From positions 10,168-74,167 of the forward strand of contig CAVKRN010000004.1 in the NCBI GenBank assembly GCA_963658695.1: a stretch of 64,000 bases of DNA. Direction: 5' to 3'. The translations under genes were made by a program, and so were the position numbers. Shown here in pieces: positions 1 to 7,250 of this stretch (its first letter is position 1; each line of letters opens with the position of its first letter). Below the pieces are notes generated by a model. It was not told where the DNA came from, searched no databases, and saw nothing but the letters and a program-made list of their open reading frames with translations. The stretch comes from CAG-791 sp963658695 (lineage in GTDB: Bacteria > Bacillota > Clostridia > Lachnospirales > Lachnospiraceae).

Positions 1-233
1 GCATTTCCGGTCAAGCGGTAGATGCAGACAATCAGAAGCCCTGCAAAGGGAAGAAAATACAGGATCCAGTCATGCTGCAGGCGGAAATCCGTCACAGCGA
101 CAATGGCATTGGCGAAGAGTGAGGCAACGGCACCGATGACAATGCCGCAGATGCCGCCGAATAAAATCCAGCGCACGCCGGTCAGGAAGGCGTGCACAAG
201 CTCCTTGGAATAGGCTTTGAGTTGAGATTGCAT
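1..233 (-). CDS. ClC-family chloride channel/antiporter, N-terminal fragment
   Basis: Reading leftwards from an ATG at 231-233, about 77 codons are present before the window edge cuts the gene. The peptide has a short polar N-terminus, then a hydrophobic segment with WILFGGICGIVIGAVASLF and later LYFLPFAGLLIVCIYRLTG, which fits the first helices of voltage-gated ClC chloride channels or Cl-/H+ antiporters. These membrane proteins exchange chloride or fluoride. A good ribosome binding site (AAAGGA) precedes the start. It is divergent from the ABC exporter at 376. The selectivity-filter motifs lie outside the window, so the family call rests on the N-terminus only. Confidence 0.7.
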   Translation of the reverse strand, partial: MQSQLKAYSKELVHAFLTGVRWILFGGICGIVIGAVASLFANAIVAVTDFRLQHDWILYFLPFAGLLIVCIYRLTGN

Positions 234-318
234 GGAACAGAGTCCTTTCTAAAACAGTAACCATCCGAATAGTTACCAACAGTTTAACACTTTCTTAGCG
301 GGGCTACCCCTAAAGTCT

Positions 319-343
319 GGTTATTTTCCGGGCGATGTACTAG
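319..343. repeat. Degenerate end copy of repeat family R1
   Basis: This 25-bp stretch matches 27111-27135 at 20 positions, including the shared GTTATTTT and CGATGTACTAG blocks. It is the end module of the R1 repeat described at 5302 and 26999. Here it lies between the divergent ClC and ABC exporter genes, with no hairpin core beside it, so it is probably a decayed end. Confidence 0.5.
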
Positions 344-375
344 TATTACGGACGGAGAATGAAAGGAGAATGCGT

Positions 376-2106
376 ATGAAATCTCTTCTGAGGTACCTGA
401 AGGATTATCGAAAGGAAACAATTCTTGCACCGCTGTTCAAGCTTCTGGAGGCATCCTTTGAGCTGATTGTCCCGCTTGTCATGGCGGCCATCATTGACAC
501 CGGCATCGGGAACGGAGACCACAGCTATATCATCAAAATGTGCGGCGTTCTGATTCTTCTTGCCGCCGTAGGACTTGCCTCTGCCATTACGGCGCAGTGG
601 TTTGCGGCAAAGGCCGCTACCGGCTTTTCGGAGAAGGTGCGGCACGCGTTGTTTGCCCACATTCAGGAACTGTCCTTTTCTCAGATGGATCAGTTCGGAA
701 CGGATACGCTGATCACACGAATGACAAGTGATGTCAATCAGGTGCAGAACGGCGTTAATCTTGTCCTTCGTTTGTTCCTGCGGTCACCATTTATTGTGTT
801 CGGCGCGATGATCATGGCATTCACCGTGGATGTGAAGGCGGCGCTTATTTTCGTTGTTACGATTCCGGCGCTGTCAGTGGTAGTTTTTGGCATTATGCTG
901 TGGACCATGCCGCTGTACCGTAAGGTGCAGGGCCGCCTGGACCGGATCATGACGGCTACGCGTGAAAATCTGACCGGTGTCCGCGTGATCCGTGCCTTTG
1001 GTCAGGAAGAGGGGGAAATTCAAAGTTTCCGCAGCAGCAACGACGAGCTGAGTCATATGCAGCAGTATGTCGGCAAGATTTCCGGCCTGATGAATCCGCT
1101 GACCTATATCATTGTCAATCTGGCAACGGCATACCTGATCTATACAGGGGCGGTTCGCGTGGAGATCGGCGCGCTGACCCAGGGGCAGGTAGTAGCGCTG
1201 TTGAACTACATGTCACAGATTCTGGTGGAGCTGATCAAGCTTGCCAATCTGATCATCCAGGTCACCAAGGCGGCTGCCTGCGGCGACCGAATCAGCGATA
1301 TCCTGAAGGTGGCGCCGGATATGGCGGATGGGTCGCTGGGAGCAGAGGCCGTGCGGGACGGCGAGTATGCGGTGGAATTCCGTGATGTGTCATTGTCCTA
1401 TGAGGACGGCGCCGAAAAGGCTCTGGAGCACATCTCCTTCCGCGTTCGAAGAGGGGAGACCGTTGGCATCATCGGCGGAACCGGAAGCGGCAAGTCCTCA
1501 CTGGTGAATCTGATCCCGCGTTTTTATGACGCAGTGGAAGGCGAGGTTCTGGTCGGCGGGCACAACGTAAGGGACTATCAGCAGGAGCAGCTGCGCAGCC
1601 GCATCGGTGTGGTCCTGCAGAAGGCTGTTTTGTTCAAGGGAACCATTGCGCACAACCTCTCCTTTGGCAAAATAAATCCGTCTCCAACCGAGATGGACGA
1701 AGCGCTTACCATTTCGCAGGCGAAGGAATATGTGGACCAGAAGCCGGGCGGAACAGCGTTTAAGCTGGAGCAGAACGGGCGAAACCTTTCCGGCGGACAG
1801 AAGCAGCGCATGACCATTGCCAGAGCGCTGATTCGCAAACCAGACATTCTGATCATGGACGATTCTGCTTCGGCACTTGATTTTGCAACCGATGCGAAGC
1901 TTCGCATGGCCATCCGTGATATGTCAAAAACGTTAACCACCTTTATTGTGTCCCAGCGTGCTGCCTCCGTACAGTATGCGGATCAGATCCTTGTCCTGGA
2001 CGACGGCAAACTTGTTGGCATTGGAACGCATGAGGAGCTCCTTGCCGGGAACAGCGTTTATCAGGAAATTTACTACTCACAGTTTCCGAAGGAGGATGCA
2101 GTATAA
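376..2106 (+). CDS. Heterodimeric ABC exporter, subunit with degenerate ATPase site
   Basis: Multidrug/lipid type ABC half-transporter of about 576 residues: a six-helix type-I exporter membrane domain (about 1-300), then a nucleotide-binding domain. Walker A is GGTGSGKSS (about 367) and the signature is a full LSGGQ (about 471). The residue after Walker B is Asp496 instead of the catalytic Glu, and the switch His is Gln527. That is the pattern of the non-catalytic half of heterodimers such as TM287/288. An ATG at 370 is in frame, but AAAGGAG is 7 nt before the ATG at 376 and only 1 nt before 370. The stop overlaps the start of the partner gene by one base, implying translational coupling. 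Substrate unknown. Confidence 0.9.
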   Translation: MKSLLRYLKDYRKETILAPLFKLLEASFELIVPLVMAAIIDTGIGNGDHSYIIKMCGVLILLAAVGLASAITAQWFAAKAATGFSEKVRHALFAHIQELSFSQMDQFGTDTLITRMTSDVNQVQNGVNLVLRLFLRSPFIVFGAMIMAFTVDVKAALIFVVTIPALSVVVFGIMLWTMPLYRKVQGRLDRIMTATRENLTGVRVIRAFGQEEGEIQSFRSSNDELSHMQQYVGKISGLMNPLTYIIVNLATAYLIYTGAVRVEIGALTQGQVVALLNYMSQILVELIKLANLIIQVTKAAACGDRISDILKVAPDMADGSLGAEAVRDGEYAVEFRDVSLSYEDGAEKALEHISFRVRRGETVGIIGGTGSGKSSLVNLIPRFYDAVEGEVLVGGHNVRDYQQEQLRSRIGVVLQKAVLFKGTIAHNLSFGKINPSPTEMDEALTISQAKEYVDQKPGGTAFKLEQNGRNLSGGQKQRMTIARALIRKPDILIMDDSASALDFATDAKLRMAIRDMSKTLTTFIVSQRAASVQYADQILVLDDGKLVGIGTHEELLAGNSVYQEIYYSQFPKEDAV

Positions 2107-3884
2107 TGGCAGGACAGAATAAGAAAAAAGCCGATCATGGCGAGCAGCGTGTGATTGTGCGCAAGGTGCTGAACTATCTGGGGCGTTACCGCAGATATCT
2201 GTGGGCATCCCTTTTGCTGGCCTTTCTGACCGTGGCACTGCAGCTGTATATTCCCAAGCTCACGGGAGAAGTGGTGGACTATATCATTGGCCCCGGAAAT
2301 GTGGATTTTGCAGGGGTATGGAAGATTATTCTGCGCATTATAGCCAGTGCGCTGATTGCAGGGCTTGGTCAGTGGCTGATGAATCTATGCAACAACCGCA
2401 TGACCTATGATGTGGTGCGGGATATCCGAAACGATGCTTTTGAGAAGATCGAGCAGCTGCCGCTTCGCTATATTGATTCTCATCCGTACGGCGAGATAGA
2501 AAGCAGGGTCATTGCGGATGCGGATCAGTTTGCGGACGGACTTCTGATGGGCTTTACGCAGCTGTTTACCGGAGTGATCACGATTCTGGGGACGTTTTGC
2601 TTCATGCTTTCCATCAATGTGTGGATAACCGCGGCTGTGGTTGCGCTGACACCGCTGTCCTTTGTGGTGGCTCGTTACATTTCAACACATACGTATACGA
2701 TGTTCCGCAAACAGTCCGAGATACGGGGACAGCAAACGGGCCTGATCAATGAGATGGTCGAGGGACAAAAGGTCGTGAAGGCCTTTAACTATAAGGATGA
2801 GGTGCTTCAGCAGTTCGATGCGATCAACGAGGAACTGACACAGACCTCTTTGCAGGCGATTTTCTTCTCTTCCCTCACCAATCCATCGACGCGGTTTATC
2901 AACAGCACGGTCTATGCGGTGGTCGGAGTGACGGGGGCCATCGCTGCCATCGGCGGACATTTGAGCGTTGGCCAGCTGACCGCCTTCTTGTCCTATGCGA
3001 GCCAGTATGCTAAGCCTTTTAATGAAATCTCCGGTGTTGTTACAGAGCTCCAGAACGCCATTGCGTGTGCCGGAAGGGTTCTTGATCTGATTGAGGAAGA
3101 ACCGCAGATTCCGGATGCAGCGGATGCCATTGCACCGGATCATTTTGATGGCAGTGTGGGACTGGAGAAGGTTGCGTTTTCCTATACAGAGGAGCAGAAT
3201 CTAATTCGTGACTTCTCATTGCAGGTGCAGCCGGGACAAAAGATCGCCATTGTCGGTCCTACCGGATGCGGGAAGACGACCCTGATCAATCTGCTGATGC
3301 GATTTTACGATGTGGATGACGGCGCCATCTGTGTGGATGGAACGGATATCCGGAAGATCACACGTCATGCACTCCGCGGCGGCTACGGAATGGTGCTGCA
3401 GGAGACCTGGCTGAAAACCGGAACCATCCGTGACAACATCACCATGGGGAATCCTGATATTTCTGAGGAGGAGATGATCCGTGTGGCAAAAACGTGCCAC
3501 ATCGATTCCTTTATCCGGAGGCTGCCGAAGGGATATGATACGGTGGTATCTGAGAATGGGGAGGACTTCTCGCAGGGACAGCGCCAGCTCCTTTGCATCG
3601 CCCGCGTGATGATGAGCAAGCCGTCCATGCTGATTCTCGATGAGGCGACGTCCTCCATCGATACCCGAACCGAGCTGAAGATTCAGGATGCGTTCAATGC
3701 CATGATGGAAGGAAAAACAAGCTTTATCGTGGCACACCGTCTTTCTACGATACGGAACGCGGACTGCATTCTGGTCATGAAGGACGGACATATCATTGAG
3801 CAAGGCGATCACAATGCATTGATGGAAGCGAAGGGATTCTATTATAATCTGTACCAGAGTCAGTTTCTGGGGAAGAGTATTTGA
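2106..3884 (+). CDS. Heterodimeric ABC exporter, catalytic subunit
   Basis: Partner half-transporter of 592 residues: a type-I exporter membrane domain, then an ATPase domain with Walker A GPTGCGKTT (about 384), Walker B ending in the catalytic Glu513, and switch His544. Its signature is degenerate (FSQGQ instead of LSGGQ). Together with the upstream subunit this gives one complete ATP site (Walker A/B here, LSGGQ from the partner) and one degenerate site. The two genes overlap by one base and must form one complex in the cytoplasmic membrane exporting an unknown compound. The stop codon overlaps the first base pairs of a palindromic repeat cluster at 3883. Confidence 0.92.
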   Translation: MAGQNKKKADHGEQRVIVRKVLNYLGRYRRYLWASLLLAFLTVALQLYIPKLTGEVVDYIIGPGNVDFAGVWKIILRIIASALIAGLGQWLMNLCNNRMTYDVVRDIRNDAFEKIEQLPLRYIDSHPYGEIESRVIADADQFADGLLMGFTQLFTGVITILGTFCFMLSINVWITAAVVALTPLSFVVARYISTHTYTMFRKQSEIRGQQTGLINEMVEGQKVVKAFNYKDEVLQQFDAINEELTQTSLQAIFFSSLTNPSTRFINSTVYAVVGVTGAIAAIGGHLSVGQLTAFLSYASQYAKPFNEISGVVTELQNAIACAGRVLDLIEEEPQIPDAADAIAPDHFDGSVGLEKVAFSYTEEQNLIRDFSLQVQPGQKIAIVGPTGCGKTTLINLLMRFYDVDDGAICVDGTDIRKITRHALRGGYGMVLQETWLKTGTIRDNITMGNPDISEEEMIRVAKTCHIDSFIRRLPKGYDTVVSENGEDFSQGQRQLLCIARVMMSKPSMLILDEATSSIDTRTELKIQDAFNAMMEGKTSFIVAHRLSTIRNADCILVMKDGHIIEQGDHNALMEAKGFYYNLYQSQFLGKSI

Positions 3885-4011
3885 CACTCGGAATTGCCCG
3901 ATGGCAATTCCTCCTGTTTAGAGTGAGCGCCCTTCGTGCGCTGCACTCTCGCAACGGAGAAACCGCCTGCGCGGATTTCTCCTCGCGACACTCGGAATTG
4001 CCCGATGGCAA
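3883..4011. repeat. Palindromic repeat family R3, composite copy
   Basis: The 25-bp segment beginning GACACTCGGAATTG occurs at 3883-3907 and again, identical, at 3987-4011. Between and within the copies are three consecutive hairpins: GGAATTGCC/GGCAATTCC with a CGAT loop (3890-3911), an AGAGTG..CACTCT stem with a TTC-type loop (about 3919-3948), and GGAGAAA..TTTCTCC (about 3956-3982). A homologous copy with different but still complementary arms is at 57035. The first base pairs overlap the stop codon of the ABC subunit. Function unknown; it may terminate or stabilise transcripts. Confidence 0.75.
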
Positions 4012-4026
4012 CGGAAAAGGAGAATT

Positions 4027-5049
4027 ATGAAGAAAAGTGTGGTTATGATTTTATCTGCTGCGCTAGCGGCAGGAATGGCATGTTCACCGGTAGTGAATGT
4101 ATCAGCGGCGACGGCGACAGCCGTAACGACATCGGCACAGGCAACATCTGAAATTACAGGACTTCCGGTATCGACAGCAATTGCTGCGCAGCGTCCGGTT
4201 GCAATTATGATTGACAATGACACAAGAGCACTTCCGCATTACGGATTGGCAGAGGCAGATGTTGTGTATGAGATGATGAATTCGACGCTGAACAACCGTG
4301 TTACGCGTCTGATGGCCATCTATAAGGATTGGCAGAGTGTGAACCAGATCGGCAATATCCGCTCCACGCGGCCGACGAATATTCTGCTGGCAGCGGAGTG
4401 GAATGCGGTGCTCATCCATGATGGTGGCCCCTTTTACAACAATCCGTACTTTAAATCCACGGGAATCAATCACCTGTCCGGTTCCTTTTCCCGTGTGAAG
4501 AACGGAAAGCCGTCGGAATTTACAGAGTATGCAAAGGGAACCGAAATCAGCCGCAGAATGACGCAGGCGGGATATTCTTCCGGCTATACGAGCGCAGAAG
4601 CGGCAAGCCATTGGAAAATCGGGACAACGGATCTTTCCTCTGCTGCGGATGTACATCCGGCAAGCATGGTGAAGCTTGGATGTTTTAAGCTGACCAAGCC
4701 CTATCTTGTGTATAATGCGGCGACCGGAAGCTATGACTATTACGAGAATGGAAAGCTCTCGCAGGATGGCGAGGACAATCAGACGGTGTCCTTCCAGAAT
4801 GTGATTCTGCAGGCCTGCTCCTTTACCCAGTATGACAAAAACGGATACCTGATTTATAACGTCATCGGAACCGGCGTGGGCTTCTATTGCACCGGCGGCA
4901 AGATGATTCCGATCATCTGGCAGAAGAATTCCGAGACCGGCGTAACCAAGTATTATACAGCAGCCGGAGCAGAACTTACTCTGAACGCCGGCAAGACATA
5001 CATCGGCATTTGCCCGTCGGATGACTGGGCCAGTGTAGAAGTCGGATGA
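4027..5049 (+). CDS. DUF3048 family exported protein
   Basis: 340 residues with an N-terminal signal peptide (KKSVVMILSAALAAGMA) probably cleaved near VSAA. The body matches the DUF3048/YerB family: RPVAIMIDNDTRALPHYGL, EADVVYEMM, a TRLMAIY segment and an IGNIRSTRPTN block. Family members are secreted or lipid-anchored proteins of Firmicutes; their biochemical role is not established. A Cys occurs in the signal region (MACSPV), but it is a poor lipobox, so I infer soluble secretion or signal peptidase I release. AAAGGAG lies 6 nt upstream of the start. Followed by two terminator-like hairpins. Confidence 0.82.
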   Translation: MKKSVVMILSAALAAGMACSPVVNVSAATATAVTTSAQATSEITGLPVSTAIAAQRPVAIMIDNDTRALPHYGLAEADVVYEMMNSTLNNRVTRLMAIYKDWQSVNQIGNIRSTRPTNILLAAEWNAVLIHDGGPFYNNPYFKSTGINHLSGSFSRVKNGKPSEFTEYAKGTEISRRMTQAGYSSGYTSAEAASHWKIGTTDLSSAADVHPASMVKLGCFKLTKPYLVYNAATGSYDYYENGKLSQDGEDNQTVSFQNVILQACSFTQYDKNGYLIYNVIGTGVGFYCTGGKMIPIIWQKNSETGVTKYYTAAGAELTLNAGKTYIGICPSDDWASVEVG

Positions 5050-5070
5050 GCGATGATCCTGCTCGGGATA

Positions 5071-5096
5071 CCTGCCAATTTCAATTGTGGCTTTTT
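5071..5096 (+). terminator. Weak terminator-like hairpin after the DUF3048 gene
   Basis: GCCAATT and AATTGTGGC can pair around a short loop and are followed by CTTTTTGG. It begins about 20 nt after the stop codon. The stem is short, so this is a modest call. Confidence 0.4.
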
Positions 5097-5104
5097 GGTT
5101 GTTA

Positions 5105-5158
5105 GAGAAATGCTGATTAAAGCGTTTTCGCGCCGGATTTGCGCTGCGAAGCAGTAAA
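5105..5158. repeat. Repeat family R2 copy with attached conserved tail
   Basis: A diverged palindrome (GAAATGCTGATTAAAGCG) is followed at once by a 24-bp tail starting CGCCGGATTTGCGCTG that recurs identically at 6881. The same palindrome plus tail order at both places shows these are copies of one element. The palindrome alone occurs at 5838 and 47025. Confidence 0.6.
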
Positions 5159-5215
5159 CTCCCTTGCAAGCAGAAGCTCACGTTGAATGTAACAGATATT
5201 AAACGGATACCAAAT

Positions 5216-5260
5216 GAAAATCCCCGCCCTTGGCTACGGTGCCGATGGCGGGGATTTTTT
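5216..5260 (+). terminator. Strong intrinsic terminator
   Basis: AAAATCCCCGCC pairs with GGCGGGGATTTT across an 18-nt loop and the 3' arm runs into TTTTTT. The stem is GC-rich and perfectly paired. It would end transcription from the DUF3048 gene. Confidence 0.8.
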
Positions 5261-5301
5261 GACGGAACCAGTCTGCACGCAGAAGGCTCGCGTTGAATTT
5301 G

Positions 5302-5414
5302 GCGGGTGCGGGTCAAAAAACGTAGGCGCAACGGGCTACGCTGAGGATTTTTGACCCGTGCAATCAGGAAAAAGGGCTGGTTAGTTAGGCTAGTTATTTT
5401 GCAAACGATGTACT
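5302..5414. repeat. Repeat family R1 copy with conserved hairpin core
   Basis: The core is a long near-perfect hairpin, TGCGGGTCAAAAAACG pairing with the segment ending TTTTTGACCCGTGCA. To its right are a spacer and the terminal module ending GCAAACGATGTACT. The same element, in the other orientation, is at 26999-27134, where the outer G-C pair of the stem is replaced by T-A on both arms. The right end abuts the stop codon of the 69-residue gene at 5414. Confidence 0.8.
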
Positions 5415-5623
5415 CAATCTTTCATGCTTACTGTCTGATGCACCAGATACATCAGCCTTGCAAAATAGAAAGCAATGCCGCACCAGCCGGAGCAGGATAG
5501 GAGGATAATGGTCTCCTGCGGTTGCAGTAGTAAAATCTGCTCCATCACCATGCAGACGAAGGCGCCGATAAACAGGCCGGTCACAAGGCCAAGAACCAGA
5601 AATGTGTGTAAGCGATAATTCAT
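5414..5623 (-). CDS. Small membrane protein, 69 residues
   Basis: From the ATG at 5621-5623 this encodes MNYRLHTFLVLGLVTGLFIG and onward, ending TVSMKD. Two hydrophobic stretches (residues about 7-27 and 37-58) suggest two membrane helices. AAAGGGG lies 7 nt upstream, which favours this start over the in-frame upstream one near 5707. I do not recognise a family. It precedes no obvious operon partner; the CPBP gene upstream on the same strand is 270 nt away. Its stop codon touches the end of an R1 repeat. Confidence 0.6.
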   Translation of the reverse strand: MNYRLHTFLVLGLVTGLFIGAFVCMVMEQILLLQPQETIILLSCSGWCGIAFYFARLMYLVHQTVSMKD

Positions 5624-5792
5624 GGTTTTCCCCTTTCCGGAACTGCGGTTGGAATGCAACTCGCGGATCCTCTGGCAGTGGGTTCCGCAATATCGACCGG
5701 AGCCCACCGTCTCTTTTAGTCTAGAGAAGCAAGAGGACAGAAACTATCGCAATGAGGTTATGAAATTGTAAGAAACAGGTAAATTCGTGTTG

Positions 5793-5823
5793 AACTATAG
5801 CGGTCGCTAAACAGCTCTATAGT
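5793..5823. repeat. Inverted repeat AACTATAG/CTATAGTT
   Basis: Perfect 8-bp arms separated by 15 nt, with a smaller palindrome AGCGGTCGCT inside. It lies between two minus-strand genes and could be a weak terminator or operator. No T-run follows on either strand. Confidence 0.4.
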
Positions 5824-5837
5824 TTATCGCAATTGTT

Positions 5838-5870
5838 TAAGGAAACGCTGATTAAATCAGCATTTCCTTA
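5838..5870. repeat. Palindromic repeat family R2, near-perfect copy
   Basis: TAAGGAAACGCTGATT and its near-complement AATCAGCATTTCCTTA form a 33-bp palindrome with one mismatch pair. It lies 23 bp beyond the stop codon of the CPBP gene. Copies occur at 5105, 6854 and 47025. Confidence 0.7.
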
Positions 5871-5893
5871 GAACCACATTCGCAAAACTGCTC

Positions 5894-6793
5894 CTACGCA
5901 GCTTCCTGCCCGCTCCAGATGTCACCCCACGTGTCCGCAATTGTCTTGCGCTTGCAGCTGCGGAAGATGTAGAACGCGTTGATAAAGTAGAGAACAGCGA
6001 ATAAAAGGAGCCCGATGAGGCTGGAAAGATCAGGGGCATCAGTCAGTACTCCGCCGGTGGACTGGAGATCAAGCGTGAGAAAGTCTACCGCGTCATTGAA
6101 GGTGTGGAGGAAAATGGTGATCCACATGTTACCGGTTCGCATATAGATGGCAGCGAACAAGAATCCGACGCCGGTTGCGTAGATCACCTGAATCAGCGTA
6201 ATGAAAGGATCTGCTCCTGCAATAATGTTGATGCTGTGGATCAGTCCAAAGCTAAGGCCGGTGAACAGGAAGACCGGGAGAACCAGCTGCTCTCTCTTGC
6301 GGCTCTTCATGGCGATAGAAATCGGAATGATTCGAAACAGAACTTCCTCGGTGATTCCAGGTTCAATGCCAAGGAACAAGGCGGTTCCGACACTTCCGAA
6401 TTGCTCCTTATTGATGACATTCAGAACAAATGTAATGCTTACGGTGACCAGAACGCTCCAGCCCAGAAGGATGCCTCGGCCTGTATTGCCAACGCGGAAA
6501 AAACGGTGCAGCTGCCTGCGCCGTCGCAGCCAGTAGACCAGCACGAACAGCATGTGGGATATCATGTTCGCTATGGAGGTAAGAACCACCATGTCGGAAG
6601 TATAGGAAGAACTGACGTTCCCATCTCCGCTTAGCAGATAACTCAAAGCCCCCACTACCTCAAACACCATGATAACGGCAAGGGTGAAAATCTGGACCAG
6701 CAGCATGTAGAAGATCATTTGAACGATGGCATGCAGTACCGGGTGAGAATCCGCCCATTTTTCCAACTTGTTCTTGAAGGTTCCTTTTTTCAT
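5894..6793 (-). CDS. CPBP-family intramembrane metalloprotease
   Basis: 299 residues and about eight hydrophobic segments. The three CPBP (Abi/CAAX prenyl endopeptidase-like) motifs are present: EExxxR as TEEVLFR (E149, E150, R154), a second His in FGLIHSIN, and HTFND near the C-terminus. Family members are membrane proteases; in bacteria they are linked to bacteriocin self-immunity or unknown processing. A TTG six bases upstream is possible, but AAAGGA is 6 nt before the ATG at 6793. It is monocistronic, with no bacteriocin-like peptide that I can see beside it. Confidence 0.85.
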   Translation of the reverse strand: MKKGTFKNKLEKWADSHPVLHAIVQMIFYMLLVQIFTLAVIMVFEVVGALSYLLSGDGNVSSSYTSDMVVLTSIANMISHMLFVLVYWLRRRRQLHRFFRVGNTGRGILLGWSVLVTVSITFVLNVINKEQFGSVGTALFLGIEPGITEEVLFRIIPISIAMKSRKREQLVLPVFLFTGLSFGLIHSINIIAGADPFITLIQVIYATGVGFLFAAIYMRTGNMWITIFLHTFNDAVDFLTLDLQSTGGVLTDAPDLSSLIGLLLFAVLYFINAFYIFRSCKRKTIADTWGDIWSGQEAA

Positions 6794-6853
6794 AAACAAT
6801 CCTTTCCACTCAATACATGATGGTAGAGGTACACCATTTAGAGCTTCCTCTTA

Positions 6854-6907
6854 GGGAAACGCTGTTTAAAACGTTTCCCACGCCGGATTTGCGCTGCGAA
6901 GCAGCAA
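6854..6907. repeat. Repeat family R2 copy with attached conserved tail
   Basis: GGGAAACG and CGTTTCCC are perfect arms around CTGTTTAAAA. The 24-bp tail beginning CGCCGGATTTGCGCTG follows directly and is identical to 5131-5154. Beyond it, similarity to the 5.1-kb copy continues loosely (AGCTTCGTTCGATGTAA versus AGCTCACGTTGAATGTAA). Confidence 0.6.
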
Positions 6908-7113
6908 ATTCGATTCTATGCATGAGCTTCGTTCGATGTAATCCGGAAATGGAAGAAAGACGGGCGCACCGATAATCGCGATGCTACTCCCTTAGAACCG
7001 TGCAGCTGTAAGAGCAGCCTGCACAAAAGCTATGCAACTGCATTCATTATAGCATTGCAACTCACTGAAAAGAAGCATCTGTCACACCTGTGTTGATCCG
7101 GAAGGAGTAATAT

Positions 7114-7165
7114 CGTTACTGTACAGGCACCCCCCTGTCGCTTGGCGAGGGAGTGAACTGGTATT
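7114..7165. repeat. Repeat family R4 copy
   Basis: CACCCCCCT and AGGGAGTG can pair around the loop GTCGCTTGGCG. The loop is the conserved part of family R4, also seen at 18881, 22856, 30332 and 43290. GTTACTGTACAG at the left is the complement of the CTGTACAGTAAC-like end of other copies. Confidence 0.45.
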
Positions 7166-7250
7166 GTATATCTTTCTACGCAGGAGTATTTTGTAAAAGG
7201 CATTGCTATTGGGGCAGTAAAGGGATAATCCGGACAGGAGAGAAATTATT

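Larger units (their letters stand above)
6794..7250. other. 457-bp intergenic region with repeats
   Basis: Holds the divergent 5' regions of the CPBP protease and the GH120-like gene. It contains an R2 palindrome with its conserved tail (6854-6907) and an R4-type element (7114-7165). I see no open reading frame with a ribosome binding site and no recognisable structured RNA. Confidence 0.6.

Noticed and set aside
1855..1956. Loss of catalytic Glu and switch His as a sign that the first ABC gene is a pseudogene
   Set aside because: The frame is intact and the partner subunit shows complementary losses, as in known heterodimeric exporters.
3883..4011. CRISPR or CRISPR-like array from the 25-bp direct repeats
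   Set aside because: Only two copies, the spacer itself is palindromic, there are no cas genes, and a homologous unit lies elsewhere in the genome.
4102..5331. Long minus-strand open frame of 409 codons opposite the DUF3048 gene
   Set aside because: Composition is Arg/Cys/His-rich without any recognisable domain and mirrors the codon bias of the real gene; no ribosome binding site.
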